64,000 bases of DNA, taken from Trichobilharzia regenti. Lineage: Eukaryota; Platyhelminthes; Trematoda; Strigeidida; Schistosomatidae. The stretch is from the NCBI GenBank assembly GCA_944472135.2, contig OX235262.1, positions 24,475,362 to 24,539,361 on the forward strand, written 5' to 3'. The notes under the pieces were generated by a model. It worked only from the letters and a program-made list of their open reading frames with translations. It searched no databases and was not told the DNA's origin. This document shows positions 32,925-43,364 of this stretch, in pieces (within the stretch, counting starts at the first letter, position 1; every line of letters starts with the position of its first letter). Position numbers and translations under genes: made by a program.

Positions 32925-33572
32925 TAACGAAAATAACAAGCACCAATCATTATCGATTGGAGAAATTTGAAGGAAGTCACTTCTTCCATTTATCTGGGCG
33001 CCATCGTTTCAACTATAGGCGACGGTAAGGATGAGGATGTCAAAACGAGAATCGGAAAGATCAGTGTGGAAATCTACTGATCTCAGCGTAAGGTAGAAAA
33101 TTTGAATTTTCATCACCAATGTTACATCAGCTGTTCAATATGGTCCAGAAATTTGGACAGCGTGTCACGGAAAGAGTTTCCAATAGGCTGATGTACAGTT
33201 TCGTCAATGGCTACCTTCACCGGATTCATAGTGAAGATCAGGTGGTCGGTGAGAACGAATTAGCAGCAAGAAATCCTGGGAACCGAACTACCAAGATCCT
33301 ATTTCTCAGAGAATATTCCAAAGAAAATGTAGATGGTTCGGAGAATCTCTGAGCAGACGGTCGTTTAATATCACGTCACAGGCATACTCTAGAATAGAAT
33401 AGGCATTGAAAATCATGGGTTGAGAATGAGTCAGAGAGTGAAATTAGGAAGATCACAGCCTATGGGTGACCGTGGAATCAGCTGAAGAGGGTTGCAAAGA
33501 ACACGATGACATAAGGATATATTTCAGCTGAAGTTGTGTTTTCCACTCCATAACCAAAAGGAATAATAGTAA
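32925..33572 (+). mobile_element. SR2-like RTE LINE, RT C-terminus and 3' end
   Basis: Reads FKEVTSSIYLGAIVSTIGDG, EDVKTRIGKIS, then (33119-33352) ERVSNRLMYSFVNGYLHRI and NELAARNPGNRTTKI, then a RWFGESLSRRSF-like block, and the terminus GTTGTGTTTTCCACTCC with GGAATAATAGTAATTAATA. This is the standard RTE order (F-YLGS ... RIGKAR ... SCLRRI ... WERTN ... RR-WIGH). Several frameshifts. Confidence 0.8.
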
Positions 33573-33642
33573 TTAATACTAACTTAACATCACAGTGTAT
33601 TCGGAGAGTTTACACACCAAATAAGAGAAGTTAAATCTTGCA

Positions 33643-33955
33643 TGGAGGATTTAATCATGAGCTGACATCAGTTAGAGAACCACTGGAAAACCTGGGAGTA
33701 CTGGACAGCTTTTTCGTCCTAGTTTGGGACTCTTCATCAGTACGCACCCACCGGGATTCGAACCCAGGACCTTCTGGTTACAAGGCGAGCTCGTAGACCA
33801 TTGAGCCACTGGGACCCGATCCAATGGTCCTTGAATTCTAACTTCTGCCAATTCACGACATAGCGCGACCACTTCGCAATGTCTTCTTCGATGAGTTACT
33901 CCCTCATCTTCAACCTGCTGTACCCTACTGGTCACGGCTTCCCACTAGAACCCAC
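33643..33955 (-). mobile_element. SINE-A, full-length minus arm of a palindromic pair
   Basis: Minus strand from the centre outwards: leader with GAAGCCGTGACCAGTAGGG, GAGTAACTCATCGAAGAAG, CGCTATGTCGTGAATTGG; A-box-like CAGTGGCTCAATGG; B box GGGTTCGAATCCCGG; GTACTGATGAAGAGTCCC; AGGACGAAAAAGCTGTCC (GAAAC changed to GAAAA); tail to CATGATTAAATCCTCC. It is nearly identical to the plus copy that follows and probably shares recent ancestry with it. Confidence 0.9.
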
Positions 33956-33957
33956 TA

Positions 33958-34256
33958 GGCAGTAACTCATCGAAGAAGACATTGCGAAGTGGTCGCGCTA
34001 TGTCGTGAATTGGCAGAAGTTAGAATTCAAGGACCATTGGATCGGGTCCCAGTGGCTCAATGGTCTACGAGCTCGCCTTGTAACCAGAAGGTCCTGGGTT
34101 CGAATCCCGGTGGTGCGTACTGATGAAGAGTCCAAGACTAGGGTGAAACAGCTACCCAGTACTCCTTGCGGGTTTTCCAGTGGTTCTCTAACTGATGTCA
34201 GCTCATGATTAAATCCTCCATGCAATCAAACAAAATCCCTACAAAACCAATACTTG
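33958..34256 (+). mobile_element. SINE-A, full-length plus arm of a palindromic pair
   Basis: Repeats the same blocks in plus orientation from GGCAGTAACTCATCGAAG to ACAAAACCAATACTTGG. A box CAGTGGCTCAATGGTC at about 34050, B box GGGTTCGAATCCCGG at about 34096-34110. The ribozyme block GTACTGATGAAGAGTCC, AGGGTGAAACAGCTACCC has a helix II change. Arms differ only at scattered positions, so a transcript crossing both would form a long near-perfect hairpin. Confidence 0.9.
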
Positions 34257-34953
34257 GAAGTTAAATCTCTTCAGATTCTCTCATACTGATGAATGCCAGC
34301 AACGGCAAAACTCCTGTTTTATGCCAATCAGACCTAACATTCCATTATCAAGTATGTGTTATTAGAGGCGATGAAAACAAAAAATATAAAGTGGCTGGTT
34401 GCATTTCTCTCTCTTTTTTCTATATATAAAAAGTAAACATATTTAGATTGTATAAACTTTTTTTTAATGTAAAAATGGCCTACTAATTACCATATTCTCT
34501 ACGGTAAATTAACAAAAAACAAAAAGCTTCACTAGAGAAAAAGGCGTAAAGTTTCTTTGACTTTGTTTGAAATTGTTTTTTATCGGATGACTACGTTAAA
34601 CGTGCCAGTGTACTACTACACATCATCCGTAGGCTAAGTAGAAATAGTTTCATCACACCATATGTAATATGAAAAACAAAAATAAATTTTAAAAAAAAAT
34701 AGAAACTCTTTTAAAGTATTAAATGAAAAGCTTCAGCGTAGTGCTTAGCATAGACAAACTCAGCTCTGTTAACGTGGTATGTGGTGTGATTCTGAGATAT
34801 TCTAGATGCTAACTTAAAAACTATTAAAATTTTCTTTTTCTGTGTGTCTATATGTTGATTCATTTATTGATTTTGATGGTGACAAGCATTCTCCACTACT
34901 TGGCAAATATCACCATTCATTATTATTATTATGATTCACTTGGGTTCCAAGTG

Positions 34954-34956
<3 letters not shown>
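34257..34956. other. Spacer, no feature seen
   Basis: A/T-rich, without gene or recognised repeat. It leads into an AT microsatellite. Confidence 0.5.

Positions 34957-34986
<30 letters not shown>
34957..34986. repeat. (AT)n microsatellite
   Basis: About 30 bases of uninterrupted AT dinucleotide repeat. Confidence 0.95.
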
Positions 34987-34988
<2 letters not shown>

Positions 34989-35054
34989 TTCAACAACACA
35001 TGTCTATCTAGAAAAAAAATCCCCATTTAGACATTTAGAAAACAGAAAGATTGA

Positions 35055-36402
35055 GCGAGCGAAGAAATACTTACTTTTCGATTAGATACTCATCTCACTC
35101 TGGCTCTACTCTATTTCTACTGGTCATGAAAAACAAGGACAATGCAATGAACATCCTTGACAAGTTTAATGCTACCCATTCAGCACTAAACTTTACCATA
35201 GAGAAAGAAAGTAATGACAGTATCTCATTCCTAGACGTCTTCATGGCAAGGAAAGAAGATGGCACACTAAGAAGGAGTGTGTACAGGAAACCTACAACAA
35301 CAACAGGTCAGTACACTCATTTTTTGAGTTTTGTACCTTTGAAATATAAACGTAACCTGGTAAAGTGTCTGGTTTATAGAGCTAGGTTAATCTGTTCAGA
35401 CGACTGCTTCAATGAGGAGATTAAGATTATCAGAAAATTACTTAAAAAAATGGTTATTCAGATAAGTTTATTGAGACAAGTATATGAATTCATCACCTAG
35501 GACAGTCACTACGGCAACAGTTCCGAAAAAAACCGCTCTTCAGTTCCTCGGTGACAACATCAGCGAAATAATAACACAACGACTGAAGAATGCAGTTAAA
35601 AGAGCTTATTATGCAGCAGAGGTATGCCGTCTCTTCACAACCACACCTATTCTACGTCCGAGTAATAAGAATAAACTACCTAAATTCGCCTCTTCTATGT
35701 TTATCTATCACTTTCACTGCAGCTGCGGAGCCAGATACGTCGGGAGTACAATTAGGCAGGTTCATCATTGTATTTCCGAACATCATCCAACATGGTTAAG
35801 CAAGGGACAAATAAGATCTATTCGTAGCTGTATTTTAGCCCACCTTGTTGGTACTGAGCACAAGGTTCATGTGAATACTGCATTTAAAATTATCTATCGC
35901 ATTCCGACTTATCTTAATTTTGCTCTGCGAGTTCGTCTTCTACAGACGGCTAAAGCAATCGGAATTCACCTGAAGAAGCCAAGCCTATGTGTACAGAAAA
36001 TATTTGTACAGCCACTTTCCTGACCGTGGCCATTGTTACAAGAATGCATGAACAGGACTACTTCGTCCCTCTCCCCGTAAACCTTTAAAAACTATAAAAA
36101 ATTATAATTGCCCAAATTATTTTATCTTTCCTGACCACTTCATCTTTAATTACGTGTTATCCTTGTAAAACTGATTTATTCTAACCGTTTCTACCTTTTA
36201 ATTGTGTGCATTGATTGTCTCCGTTAATTATCAATTCATTGACATTTTGACATTGAATAATTATTGTTAACAAACATATTGATACCACTTGATGATTGGT
36301 AAACTGTTGTGTATTGTAATAAAAAATGCTGTACGTGTATATTACAATGGAGTCAGAGAGAGAGATGAGGATCTAATTGAAAGTAAATATTTCTTCGCTC
36401 AG
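35055..36402 (+). mobile_element. PLE family A, RT thumb and GIY-YIG between inverted repeats
   Basis: Inverted arms at 35055-35107 and 36350-36402 share GCGAAGAAATA-TTACTTT. Just inside the left arm an open frame (35051-35500) gives NFTIEKESNDSISFLDVFMA, RRSVYRKPTTTTG and LSFVPLKYKRNLVKCL, the end of the RT palm and the thumb. A one-base frame change links it to 35484-36023 (179 codons): an RLKNAVKRA linker, YHFHCSCGARYVGSTIRQ (GIY-YIG core), CISEHHPTWL, and the C-terminus LCVQKIFVQPLS. The catalytic YVDD part of the RT is missing, and the two frames are separated by a shift near 35484-35500. It is 5'-truncated at the arm. Confidence 0.85.
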
Positions 36403-37020
36403 CATATCTATCTGACTTTTTCCTCTGCAATCCTGTGTAGATGGCCCACTATTGCCTATAGGTAGGATTTTACCTCATCCTCTTCATCCACTCTCCTCCA
36501 TATCACCCTCAGGACAACACCCAACTCGTTGTTTTCCATTCAGGCTCTAACTGAGCTCTGTCCTGTCGAGAGATTTCAACTGATGGTCTCCTCAGCGTGA
36601 GTTCAATCAACTTCCATTTTCTTTGACTTATTTGCTGAACAACAGGTTCTTGGTGGTTTCATTCCCAGAGTTCTTTTTCTGTTAATTCTTTCCGGTTGAC
36701 CATTTGATTTTTGCTTTGGAGCCTGCGAAGACGGTTGCTGATATAAGTCTGCAATAACCTATTGGAATTGGAAATCCTTTAAGTGACATCCTGGCCAGGT
36801 TTCTAACCAATATAAAAGGGTTGACTTAACAGTGGTGTTGCAAATCTGTTGATTATGCTGAATGCGAAAGATTTCCAAAGGATTTCACAGAGTGATATGT
36901 GTCTGACTTGTCTTTCCGACTCTGGTTTTGATATTCTGATCCATGTTGTCGCCTGCAGTTGAAACGATGCTGTCGCTATTTCATTTGGTGATCTGCGTCA
37001 CCTCCATTTGTTCTAACATC
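36403..37020 (-). mobile_element. SR2-like RTE LINE, C-terminal fragment
   Basis: The plus strand shows the complement of the usual RTE 3' half: GGCCCACTATTGCC, CATATCACCCTCAGG, ACCCAACTCGTTGTTTTCC, GAGATTTCAACTGATGG, CAGGTTCTTGGTGG, GCGAAGACGGTTGCTGATA. The far end (36930-37010) has the VSTAGD-NM-like complement. It abuts the PLE that follows. Decayed; no tail. Confidence 0.6.
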
Positions 37021-37029
37021 ACAAATAAG

Positions 37030-38115
37030 GTAACGTCAATTTGATGTGTCTTCACTGTTTACAAAGATCCCATTGGAGGAAACAATACAAATTATATCCC
37101 CCCACTGGGGTCTGATTCTGGCAGATATTTTTATGGGTAGTCTAGAACAAACAAGGTTAAAATCCGCAATCAATCAGAGAAACTTCTATACCAGGTATGT
37201 CGATGAAACTTTCGTTATTTGTAACTCTTTTAGTGATGCATCTCAAGTATTAGAAGTCTTGAACAGCGCCCACCCTAATATCAAGTTCACAATGGAGTAT
37301 GAAAATGAAGAGAAGTTCCATTTCCTGGACTTGGGTATCCAACGAGATAAAGACGGCAAAATCATAAGATATATACACACAGAAAAGAGACCTGGAGGGC
37401 GGTTTATCTTAACCTCAAAAGCTTCTGCCCTATAAGTTACAAAAAGGGATTGGTGAGAACATTATTTGATCGTGTGAGGAAACTGTGTTCAGAAGAAAAG
37501 ATTGAGGAAGAGCTATCCATTGTGGAGAAATGCCTACGCGACAACGGTTACCCACAAAGGTTCATCAACAAGTATGGGAGACGTCGTGTTGAAAAAGTAA
37601 AAAGCAGCACAGTAGATAAAAAGCCTATCTTTCTGCAGCTTGCGTTCAAAGGTGATGATACTGCTATTAGAATGAGATGCAGACTGAACGCTCCCCTGAA
37701 AACAACATATCCAGCCGCCAAGCTTGTATGTGTTTATCAAGCAACTACTTGTTTGATACAATCAAAAGTGGATAAATACCCACCTCATGTTACCTCCATC
37801 TGTGTCTACCAATATACATGTACGTGCCAAAGCACATAAATTGGAAGAACAGAGAGAAGGGTTGGTGTCCGCATTTATGAACACATACCAAAGAACCTGA
37901 GACTGAAAGATCCTCAAGCATTAGACAGTGTGATTGCTCGTCACCTTTTGGACACTGGTCATATTGTAAACAGCCTGAAGTCGTTCAAAATCATCAATGA
38001 GCAAAAGAAACCTAGCTTGCTACGCTTTGCTGAAGCAATTGCCATCAAACGACTTAAACCAAATCTATGTACACAGAAAGAGACAGTGGTGAATCTTGCA
38101 CTGCCCTGGTGATAG
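37030..38115 (+). mobile_element. PLE family A, RT palm to GIY-YIG, three broken frames
   Basis: Frame 1 (37046-37435): SLFTKIPLEETI, then a deletion joining to GLILADIFMGSLEQ, YTRYVDETFVICNS (YVDD now YVDE), NIKFTMEYENEEKFHFLDL. Frame 2 (37450-37839): RTLFDRVRKLCSEE, RDNGYPQRFINKYG, then the linker and VYQYTCTCQST followed by a stop at 37838. Frame 3 continues IGRTERRVGVRIYEHIPKN and (37930-38112) IARHLLDTGH, LRFAEAIAIKRLKPNLCTQK and NLALPW. Protein order is that of a PLE. Key lesions: an internal deletion in the RT, D-to-E at YVDD and a stop in the middle of GIY-YIG. It belongs to the same subgroup as 42565-43221. Confidence 0.85.
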
Positions 38116-39244
38116 CAAAAAATATACAACTTTCATCAGTCACCTTTTTTCTTGTTTAGAAAACTCTACTCTCTCATCTAAACATGACTCACCCTACCCT
38201 GTTTCTTTGCTTTTTTCTATTGGCTATTAGATAAGATGTTTTCTTTAGTTACGTAATCTACTTTGTTGTTATGCTCTTTCTAGCTAAACCTTGTTTGTAT
38301 ACACACACATATATACGCAACCCTGCTTTTGTTTCCAAGCCTAATTGTCTAATTATTCGATAGATAGTCAGTGTTTGTACCTCCTAATTTGTTAAATCAT
38401 TCCGGACTAATGTTACTTTTAATTCCTACCAATTACTCTTTATGATCATGGAAAAGTATGTCCAAATCTTTAATGTAATTCATATTTTTTATCGTTCAGG
38501 TTGTAACTAGTTGAGAAGAATCCTCGAAATAATGATGGTGACGAGCTCATATTATCCTGGTACAATTGTTGTCTTGCTTTGTTCAAGTTTATTAACGTCA
38601 ATTAAATTAAACAAAAAGCTCTCAATATTGAAAACTGGTACTATCTGAGTAGATTGATTAATGACTTCACCTGGTATCTGAAGATCCTGAGTGCGATTAC
38701 CAGTTGGGTGATGAGTAAGTACAAGTAAACAGTCACACGCTAAACTGTGGCACCTGTCCAGGACGATCTCTGGCTTCATTTACTGATATCGCAATGCCAG
38801 CATCTTTGGCTGCATCGATCTTTGACGCAAGTTCAAATATCAGGGAGGATTTGATTTCCTTCAGGGTTATACATATGACTTGATGATAAGTACAATAAAC
38901 TCAAGACCTTGGTTTATGGCTTCCTGTAGAATACCACTAGCCACCTAACATTGATCCAGAGTGCATTATGACTGCAAGTCATCAAACTTTATGACTACAG
39001 TACAAACTAGGAAGACAAACTTCAGTTAGACTTAAGGAAGAAAACCGATATATCCATGATTACTCCCAAGTCACCAGCGAATTTTTCAATAAATATAATG
39101 TCATGAATTGAAGCTCAAATGATTCATAAGTAGAGACAGATATACTCACAAAAAAGAAGACGAAGTATACCAGGAACATAGAAGAATGACACAAATAACA
39201 GACAAAAATACAGACAGTGAGTTAAATGTTAATCTGCCCACGGC
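38116..39244. other. PLE 3' region followed by spacer
   Basis: 38116-38500 is T/C-rich, non-coding sequence, like the 3' regions after other PLE ORFs in this window. 38500-39244 shows no gene or recognised repeat. Confidence 0.45.
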
Positions 39245-40060
39245 GTTATTAACATAACATAACATAACATAAGCTTTATTCTAAATCAGTACTTGTGATA
39301 CAGAATGGAATTCTCAGCATTTTACTACAATATTGCATCCAGTTTTTTACATTAACAATAAATAAAGTTCTACATAGATTAAAGTTATCTCAACAACATA
39401 TTAGTATGTCGGTAGCAAAGCCAAAATTAAAGTGTTTGAAGGTGTTAGAAAAGTAGATACTACTAGCATATTTACTGGCGTAAGCGATAGCAAAATGTTC
39501 GAGATGTACAGAGCGTGAAAGAACGAACAAGAATGTTTTAAGTAGAGTTTGCAAGGAAGAGAGAAACAAAACAGCACATAAAAAAAAAAAAATACAGAAT
39601 GAAGAGCGAGAAAACGTTGTACCTATAAATGATGTGAGTTGAAAAGACAAGATCCATTGGTTCTACTGACTATTTAATAAGTTAAAGGTTTCATGCCTGA
39701 TGCATTCTTTATCGCACAGAACACGAGCTAAGTAGGGTATGGATGAGTTTTTGTACTTACTAGTGCGGGCATATAGTTTCCTATATAGGCTTCTTGTTTT
39801 CCCTGAAGAGATACATGGGGAGAGTTGTGAATGTAGAGGGTGTTGTGAGTCAGATAAAATGGATTTCGCCCATTTTTCACATGAGTCCATGTGCCTGTCC
39901 ACCAGAATATTAACTAGCTGGCTAAGTGGCAAACTGCTTACCCTGCTGACAACCTTTAACATCCTGCGTAATAAGGTATAGTCTTTCTTCAGTAGCCCAG
40001 GAAAGACTAAGGGGGAGCAATAGAGAATAATAGGCAGAATACGGGAGTTAACAAATTATC
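39245..40060 (-). mobile_element. CR1-like LINE, 3' end with pentanucleotide tail
   Basis: Frame 39663-39962 (minus) encodes LKVVSRVSSLPLSQLVNILV, HMDSCEKWAKSIL, HPLHSQLSPCISSGKTRSL and LYARTSKYKNSSIPYL, then an in-frame end. A 3' untranslated region runs down to a (ATGTT)n tail (AACAT on the plus strand, 39248-39274). It aligns with the copy at 12591-13720 over nearly its whole length. 5'-truncated. Confidence 0.8.
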
Positions 40061-40714
40061 TTCGTCAGTGCGTACTGGTTACTAAGCATACATATACAGA
40101 GGTGTCAGTGCATCCCATATATATTTATCTATCTGCAACGTTTATCCAAAATTATTAATCACTTAGACATAACATAAATAGTATTTCAAGCATCTGTTAT
40201 GGCATTATCGTGTATAAAATCGTACGATAATAATTTATCACGCCATAAAAACATGCATATATGTACATCTTTTACACCAGTACTTATTAATAATAAAAGT
40301 AAATAAAAGGACTTAAAAGTGAAATAAATTGCCTTTATTATTTTTTTCTTACATTCTTCTAATATTCTGGTGTATTAATACTTCTATAGGTATGTCTACA
40401 ATTCTGTTGGCAATCCACACTTAAACAAGCATTGCGGTGAAATTTCAATTTCGGTAGAGTAACTTATCGGTTGATCGATTTCTTTTTCTTGTGTTATTAT
40501 GGCAGAACACGATTTAAACAAGTAAATACCTATTTTCGGTAAATTCTCACTAAGCTTTGCAATTACATAATAACATGCCAATCATAGATATTTGAAAAAA
40601 TGTGGACTATTAGAATTAAATATAATTAAGCTTCAGGAATATGAGTTAACGAATTGCAAACAATAATGTAAGTATAAAACTTCGGCACTATGGTACGATG
40701 TGATTCCGTATTAT
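40061..40714. other. Spacer with a PLE terminal remnant
   Basis: Mostly A/T-rich with no gene. ACTTCGGCACTATGGTACG near 40680-40700 resembles the PLE terminal motif ACTTGGGCACTGTGGTAG seen at 52495. Confidence 0.45.
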
Positions 40715-41170
40715 TATTATTATTATTTCCTTTAATTCCTAGAGGAATATAGGGCTTCAGTCACGCGTCTCCATTGAGTTCGGTTCTCTGCCAATGTTCT
40801 CACCTGGCTTCACAGTTGCCCATATGCTTTCACCTCCTGTTCACATCACCTCCTCCAAGTCACCTTGGCACTGACGGCCAACTCGCCGCTTCCCTTTCGG
40901 GTTCCACTCGAGCAATCGCTTGTTAGTGGTGTCACTTGATGGTTTGTTTCCTCAGAGCATGGCCAGCCAATCCATCTCCATTTTTTCCTGCATATTTGTT
41001 GCACAATCGGTTCCTGGTTGGTTCGCTGGTTGCCAGAGATCTCAACCTGTTGTTGATCTTTTCTGGCCAGCCATCTGATCTTGAGTGGTACTAAGCGAAG
41101 ACAGCTAGCTGTTGATGAAGTTCTTTAGTTTGTTTGAGGCGCTCTTTATGACGTGCCAAGTCTCTTATAT
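40715..41170 (-). mobile_element. SR2-like RTE LINE, 3' end
   Basis: The plus strand starts with the tail complement (TATTATTATTATTATTTCC), TTTAATTCCTAGAGG and AATATAGGGCTTCAG. It then has the complement of the coding end (TTCCCTTTCGGGTTCCACTC for WNPKGK, CTGGTTGGTTCGCTG for the TNQ block, GATCTTGAGTGG). Close to the copy at 56437-57438. 5'-truncated at about 41165. Confidence 0.85.
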
Positions 41171-41189
41171 TAGATAAGTTTATTTTATT

Positions 41190-42285
41190 TATCACACAGC
41201 GATGATGCCGTATTAACAACTGGATGACAAGGTTTCGAGAATAATTCATTACTACTAATAATCATATCAATTTATTCACATGGTTTCACAATTTTTCTTA
41301 TATATATATCTTATTTAGGGGATTTATTACTTCTGTGTACTAACAATGTTAGGTTTACATTTGAAGGCGATTGTTTCCACCGAGTTGATGGTGTGGCTAT
41401 GGGAAGTCTGTTAGGGCCTCTTTGTGGTGGCACAGTGGTTAGGACTCTCGACGACCATGCACATGGTCCGAGGTTCGAGCCCTCGCCGACGCACACCTGA
41501 TATCTATGGTCGGCCTGCGAAATTTGGGCTACCGATATCCACGCTGAAAATTCCATACTTGTACTAAAAATACAATGTGGAATCAAGCTGTAATCAAAAA
41601 TAAAAATAAATAAAAAAAATTTAGCAGATATATATATGTCGTACATTGAGAATTTCTCAGAGGATTTAGTCGAAAATGTGCCACTTTATAGAAGATATGT
41701 AGATGATATTTTAATCATAAGTGATAAGTCTTGTTCTGTCACTTCAATTTTAAATCGAATAATGAATGAAGTTCAGAAAAGCATATCACTTAAATCTGTA
41801 GAAGAGGAAGATAATTGTTTATGTTTCCTAGGTATATTGTTTAGTCGGCAGCTTGATGGGTCAATAAAAAGATCTACTTATAGAAAACCTACCTGGACAG
41901 AATAGTGTCTTAATTACTACAGTTTCTGCCCTGTTCGGTACAAAAGAGCGTTAGTGGGTGAGGTGCTTCCTCAGTAGAATCCAACAAATGTGCACCGAAG
42001 ACACATCTGATGAAGAAGAAAGAAAGCTGACACAAACTCTGGTTGATAACAATTATCCAGACAAGTTAATTAAGAGATATAAAATGGTAAGAACACCAAG
42101 ACCCATTCTCCATCTCGCTGCCAAGAAAGACCTGTACATCAAGCTACCCTATATGGGGCATCATAGCAGGTTGATAACTAGACAAAGGCTGAACGCTGCT
42201 GTGAAAAAGAATTTTTATTCACCTGATATCACAGTAATTGAAAATGTGAAACTAATATATCTATTTGAACAATGCAAGAACTACA
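41190..42285 (+). mobile_element. PLE family A with RT motif, split by a SINE
   Basis: 41190-41300 is PLE terminal-like (GATGACAAGGTTTCGAG, AATAATCATATCAA). 41330-41422 encodes VRFTFEGDCFHRVDGVAMGS then LLGPL, the RT B' motif. After a SINE (41423-41619) translation resumes LADIYMSYIENFSEDL, RRYVDDILIISDKS (intact YVDD), SLKSVEEEDNCLCFLGI and TYRKPTW, followed by a stop (41636-41905). A second frame (41958-42285) gives RIQQMCTEDTSDEEE, VDNNYPDKLIKRY and the RQRLNAAVKK linker. It ends at the inverted repeat of the next element. GIY-YIG is lost. Confidence 0.8.
41423..41619 (+). mobile_element. SINE-B1 inserted in a PLE RT motif
   Basis: A box GGTGGCACAGTGGTTAGG, B box AGGTTCGAGCCC, body with CACCTGATATCTATGGTCGG, terminus CAAGCTGTAATC and an A-rich tail (41597-41619). 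It separates GSLLGPL from LADIY of the host PLE exactly within the motif. I see no clear target duplication. Confidence 0.9.
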
Positions 42286-42290
42286 GTTTT

Positions 42291-42342
42291 AGCAGAATAA
42301 AATGGTACCATCTTTTATTTCGTTGCCTTCTCGTCAGCTGCT
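42291..42342 (-). ncRNA. Hammerhead-like motif in the left inverted arm
   Basis: Same motif as at 43313-43364, here on the minus strand: AGCAG (42342-42338), CTGACGA, a short helix II region, GAAA, a 6-bp AT-rich helix III and CTGCT (42295-42291). In this arm the motif is in sense relative to the PLE frame, downstream of it. See the other entry for structural detail. Confidence 0.4.
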
Positions 42343-42564
42343 TACATGGCAAAGACATTATTAAATATATCTACAACAACAATTTTAACATACTTGCACA
42401 GAGTTCATTTTAAACAAAAATCAATCGATCAATATACGCATACACTAAAAATATATACATATATAAATATGCAATATTAACCACTATTCCGAACAATAAT
42501 AATCAAACACAATGGAAACTTTTAGCATTTCACATTCGGAGGAAAGAGAGGTGAAATTATCCAG

Positions 42565-43221
42565 TTACCAGGGCAAAGAAAGGCTGATAACCGCTTCTTT
42601 CTGGACGCATAAATCAGGTTTCATGCGCTTGATGGAAATGGCTTCAGCAAACTTAAGGAGAATTGAGCTATTTTGCTTATTGATAATTTTGAACGACTTT
42701 TCAACGTCCACCTCATGACCCGTGTCGAGAAGATGCCTGGTGATGGCACTGTTTAAAGCATTTGTTCCCTTTAGACGTAAGCTTTTTGGTACATGTTCAG
42801 AAAATCGTAGATATGCCCTTCTTTCTGTCCTTCCAATGTAACTGCTCCCGCAGATACATGTAAATTTGTATACACAGTTGGAGGTAACATGAGAAGGATA
42901 TCTATCGATTTTCGATTGCACCAAAGAGTAAGTTGTTCGATAGACGGGAACGAGCTTAGCTGCAGGATACGCTATGGCTAGTGATGTACTCAGCCTTCTG
43001 TTGATCATCGCTGCAATATTTTCACCTTTGTAATCAAGCTGAAGGTAGACTGGCTTTTTTTCCACTGTGATTTGTTCTACTCTTTTGACTTCAGATCTTC
43101 CATACTTGTTGATGAACCTTTGAGGATACCCATTTCTCTTCAATATATTTTCAAGTAACTCAAACTCCTCTTCTAGTTTCTCTGTAGAGCATATTCTCCT
43201 CGCTCTATAGTGTATGCGCAT
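42565..43221 (-). CDS. PLE-encoded GIY-YIG endonuclease with RT thumb remnant, open 218-codon frame
   Basis: Domains by residue: RICSTEKLEEEFELL (9-23) and KRNGYPQRFINKYG (28-41) of the RT thumb; a basic linker (42-100); then NCVYKFTCICGSSYIGRTERR (115-135), with the tyrosine of the first motif (118), the cysteine pair (122, 124), YIG (128-130) and Arg131. FSEHVPKSLRL (140-150), ARHLLDTGH-type (161-169) and the C-terminus LCVQKEA, SLSLPW follow. GIY-YIG endonucleases of PLEs nick target DNA to prime reverse transcription. The frame has no stop, but the start codon lies in the inverted arm and the RT core is absent, so a working retroelement protein is not expected. Closest relative in the window is 37450-38112. 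Confidence 0.85.
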   Translation of the reverse strand: MRIHYRARRICSTEKLEEEFELLENILKRNGYPQRFINKYGRSEVKRVEQITVEKKPVYLQLDYKGENIAAMINRRLSTSLAIAYPAAKLVPVYRTTYSLVQSKIDRYPSHVTSNCVYKFTCICGSSYIGRTERRAYLRFSEHVPKSLRLKGTNALNSAITRHLLDTGHEVDVEKSFKIINKQNSSILLKFAEAISIKRMKPDLCVQKEAVISLSLPW

Positions 43222-43312
43222 ATTGATCGTTTGATTTTTGTTTAAACTGAACTCTGTGCAAGTATGTTAAAATTGTTGTTGTAGATATATTTAATAATGT
43301 CTTTGCCATGTA

Positions 43313-43364
43313 AGCAGCTGACGAGAAGGCAACGAAATAAAAGATGGTACCATTTTATTCTGCT
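43313..43364 (+). ncRNA. Hammerhead-like motif in the right inverted arm
   Basis: AGCAG (43313-43317) and CTGCT (43360-43364) pair as a 5-bp helix I. CTGACGA (43318-43324) matches CUGANGA. GAAA is at 43334-43337. Helix III pairs ATAAAA (43337-43342) with TTTTAT (43353-43358), and U43359 would be the cleavage nucleotide. Helix II (43325-43333) is the weak part: only one G-C pair closes a 7-nt loop. Hammerheads in terminal repeats of PLEs have been reported, which fits the location. Activity is doubtful because of helix II. Confidence 0.4.
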
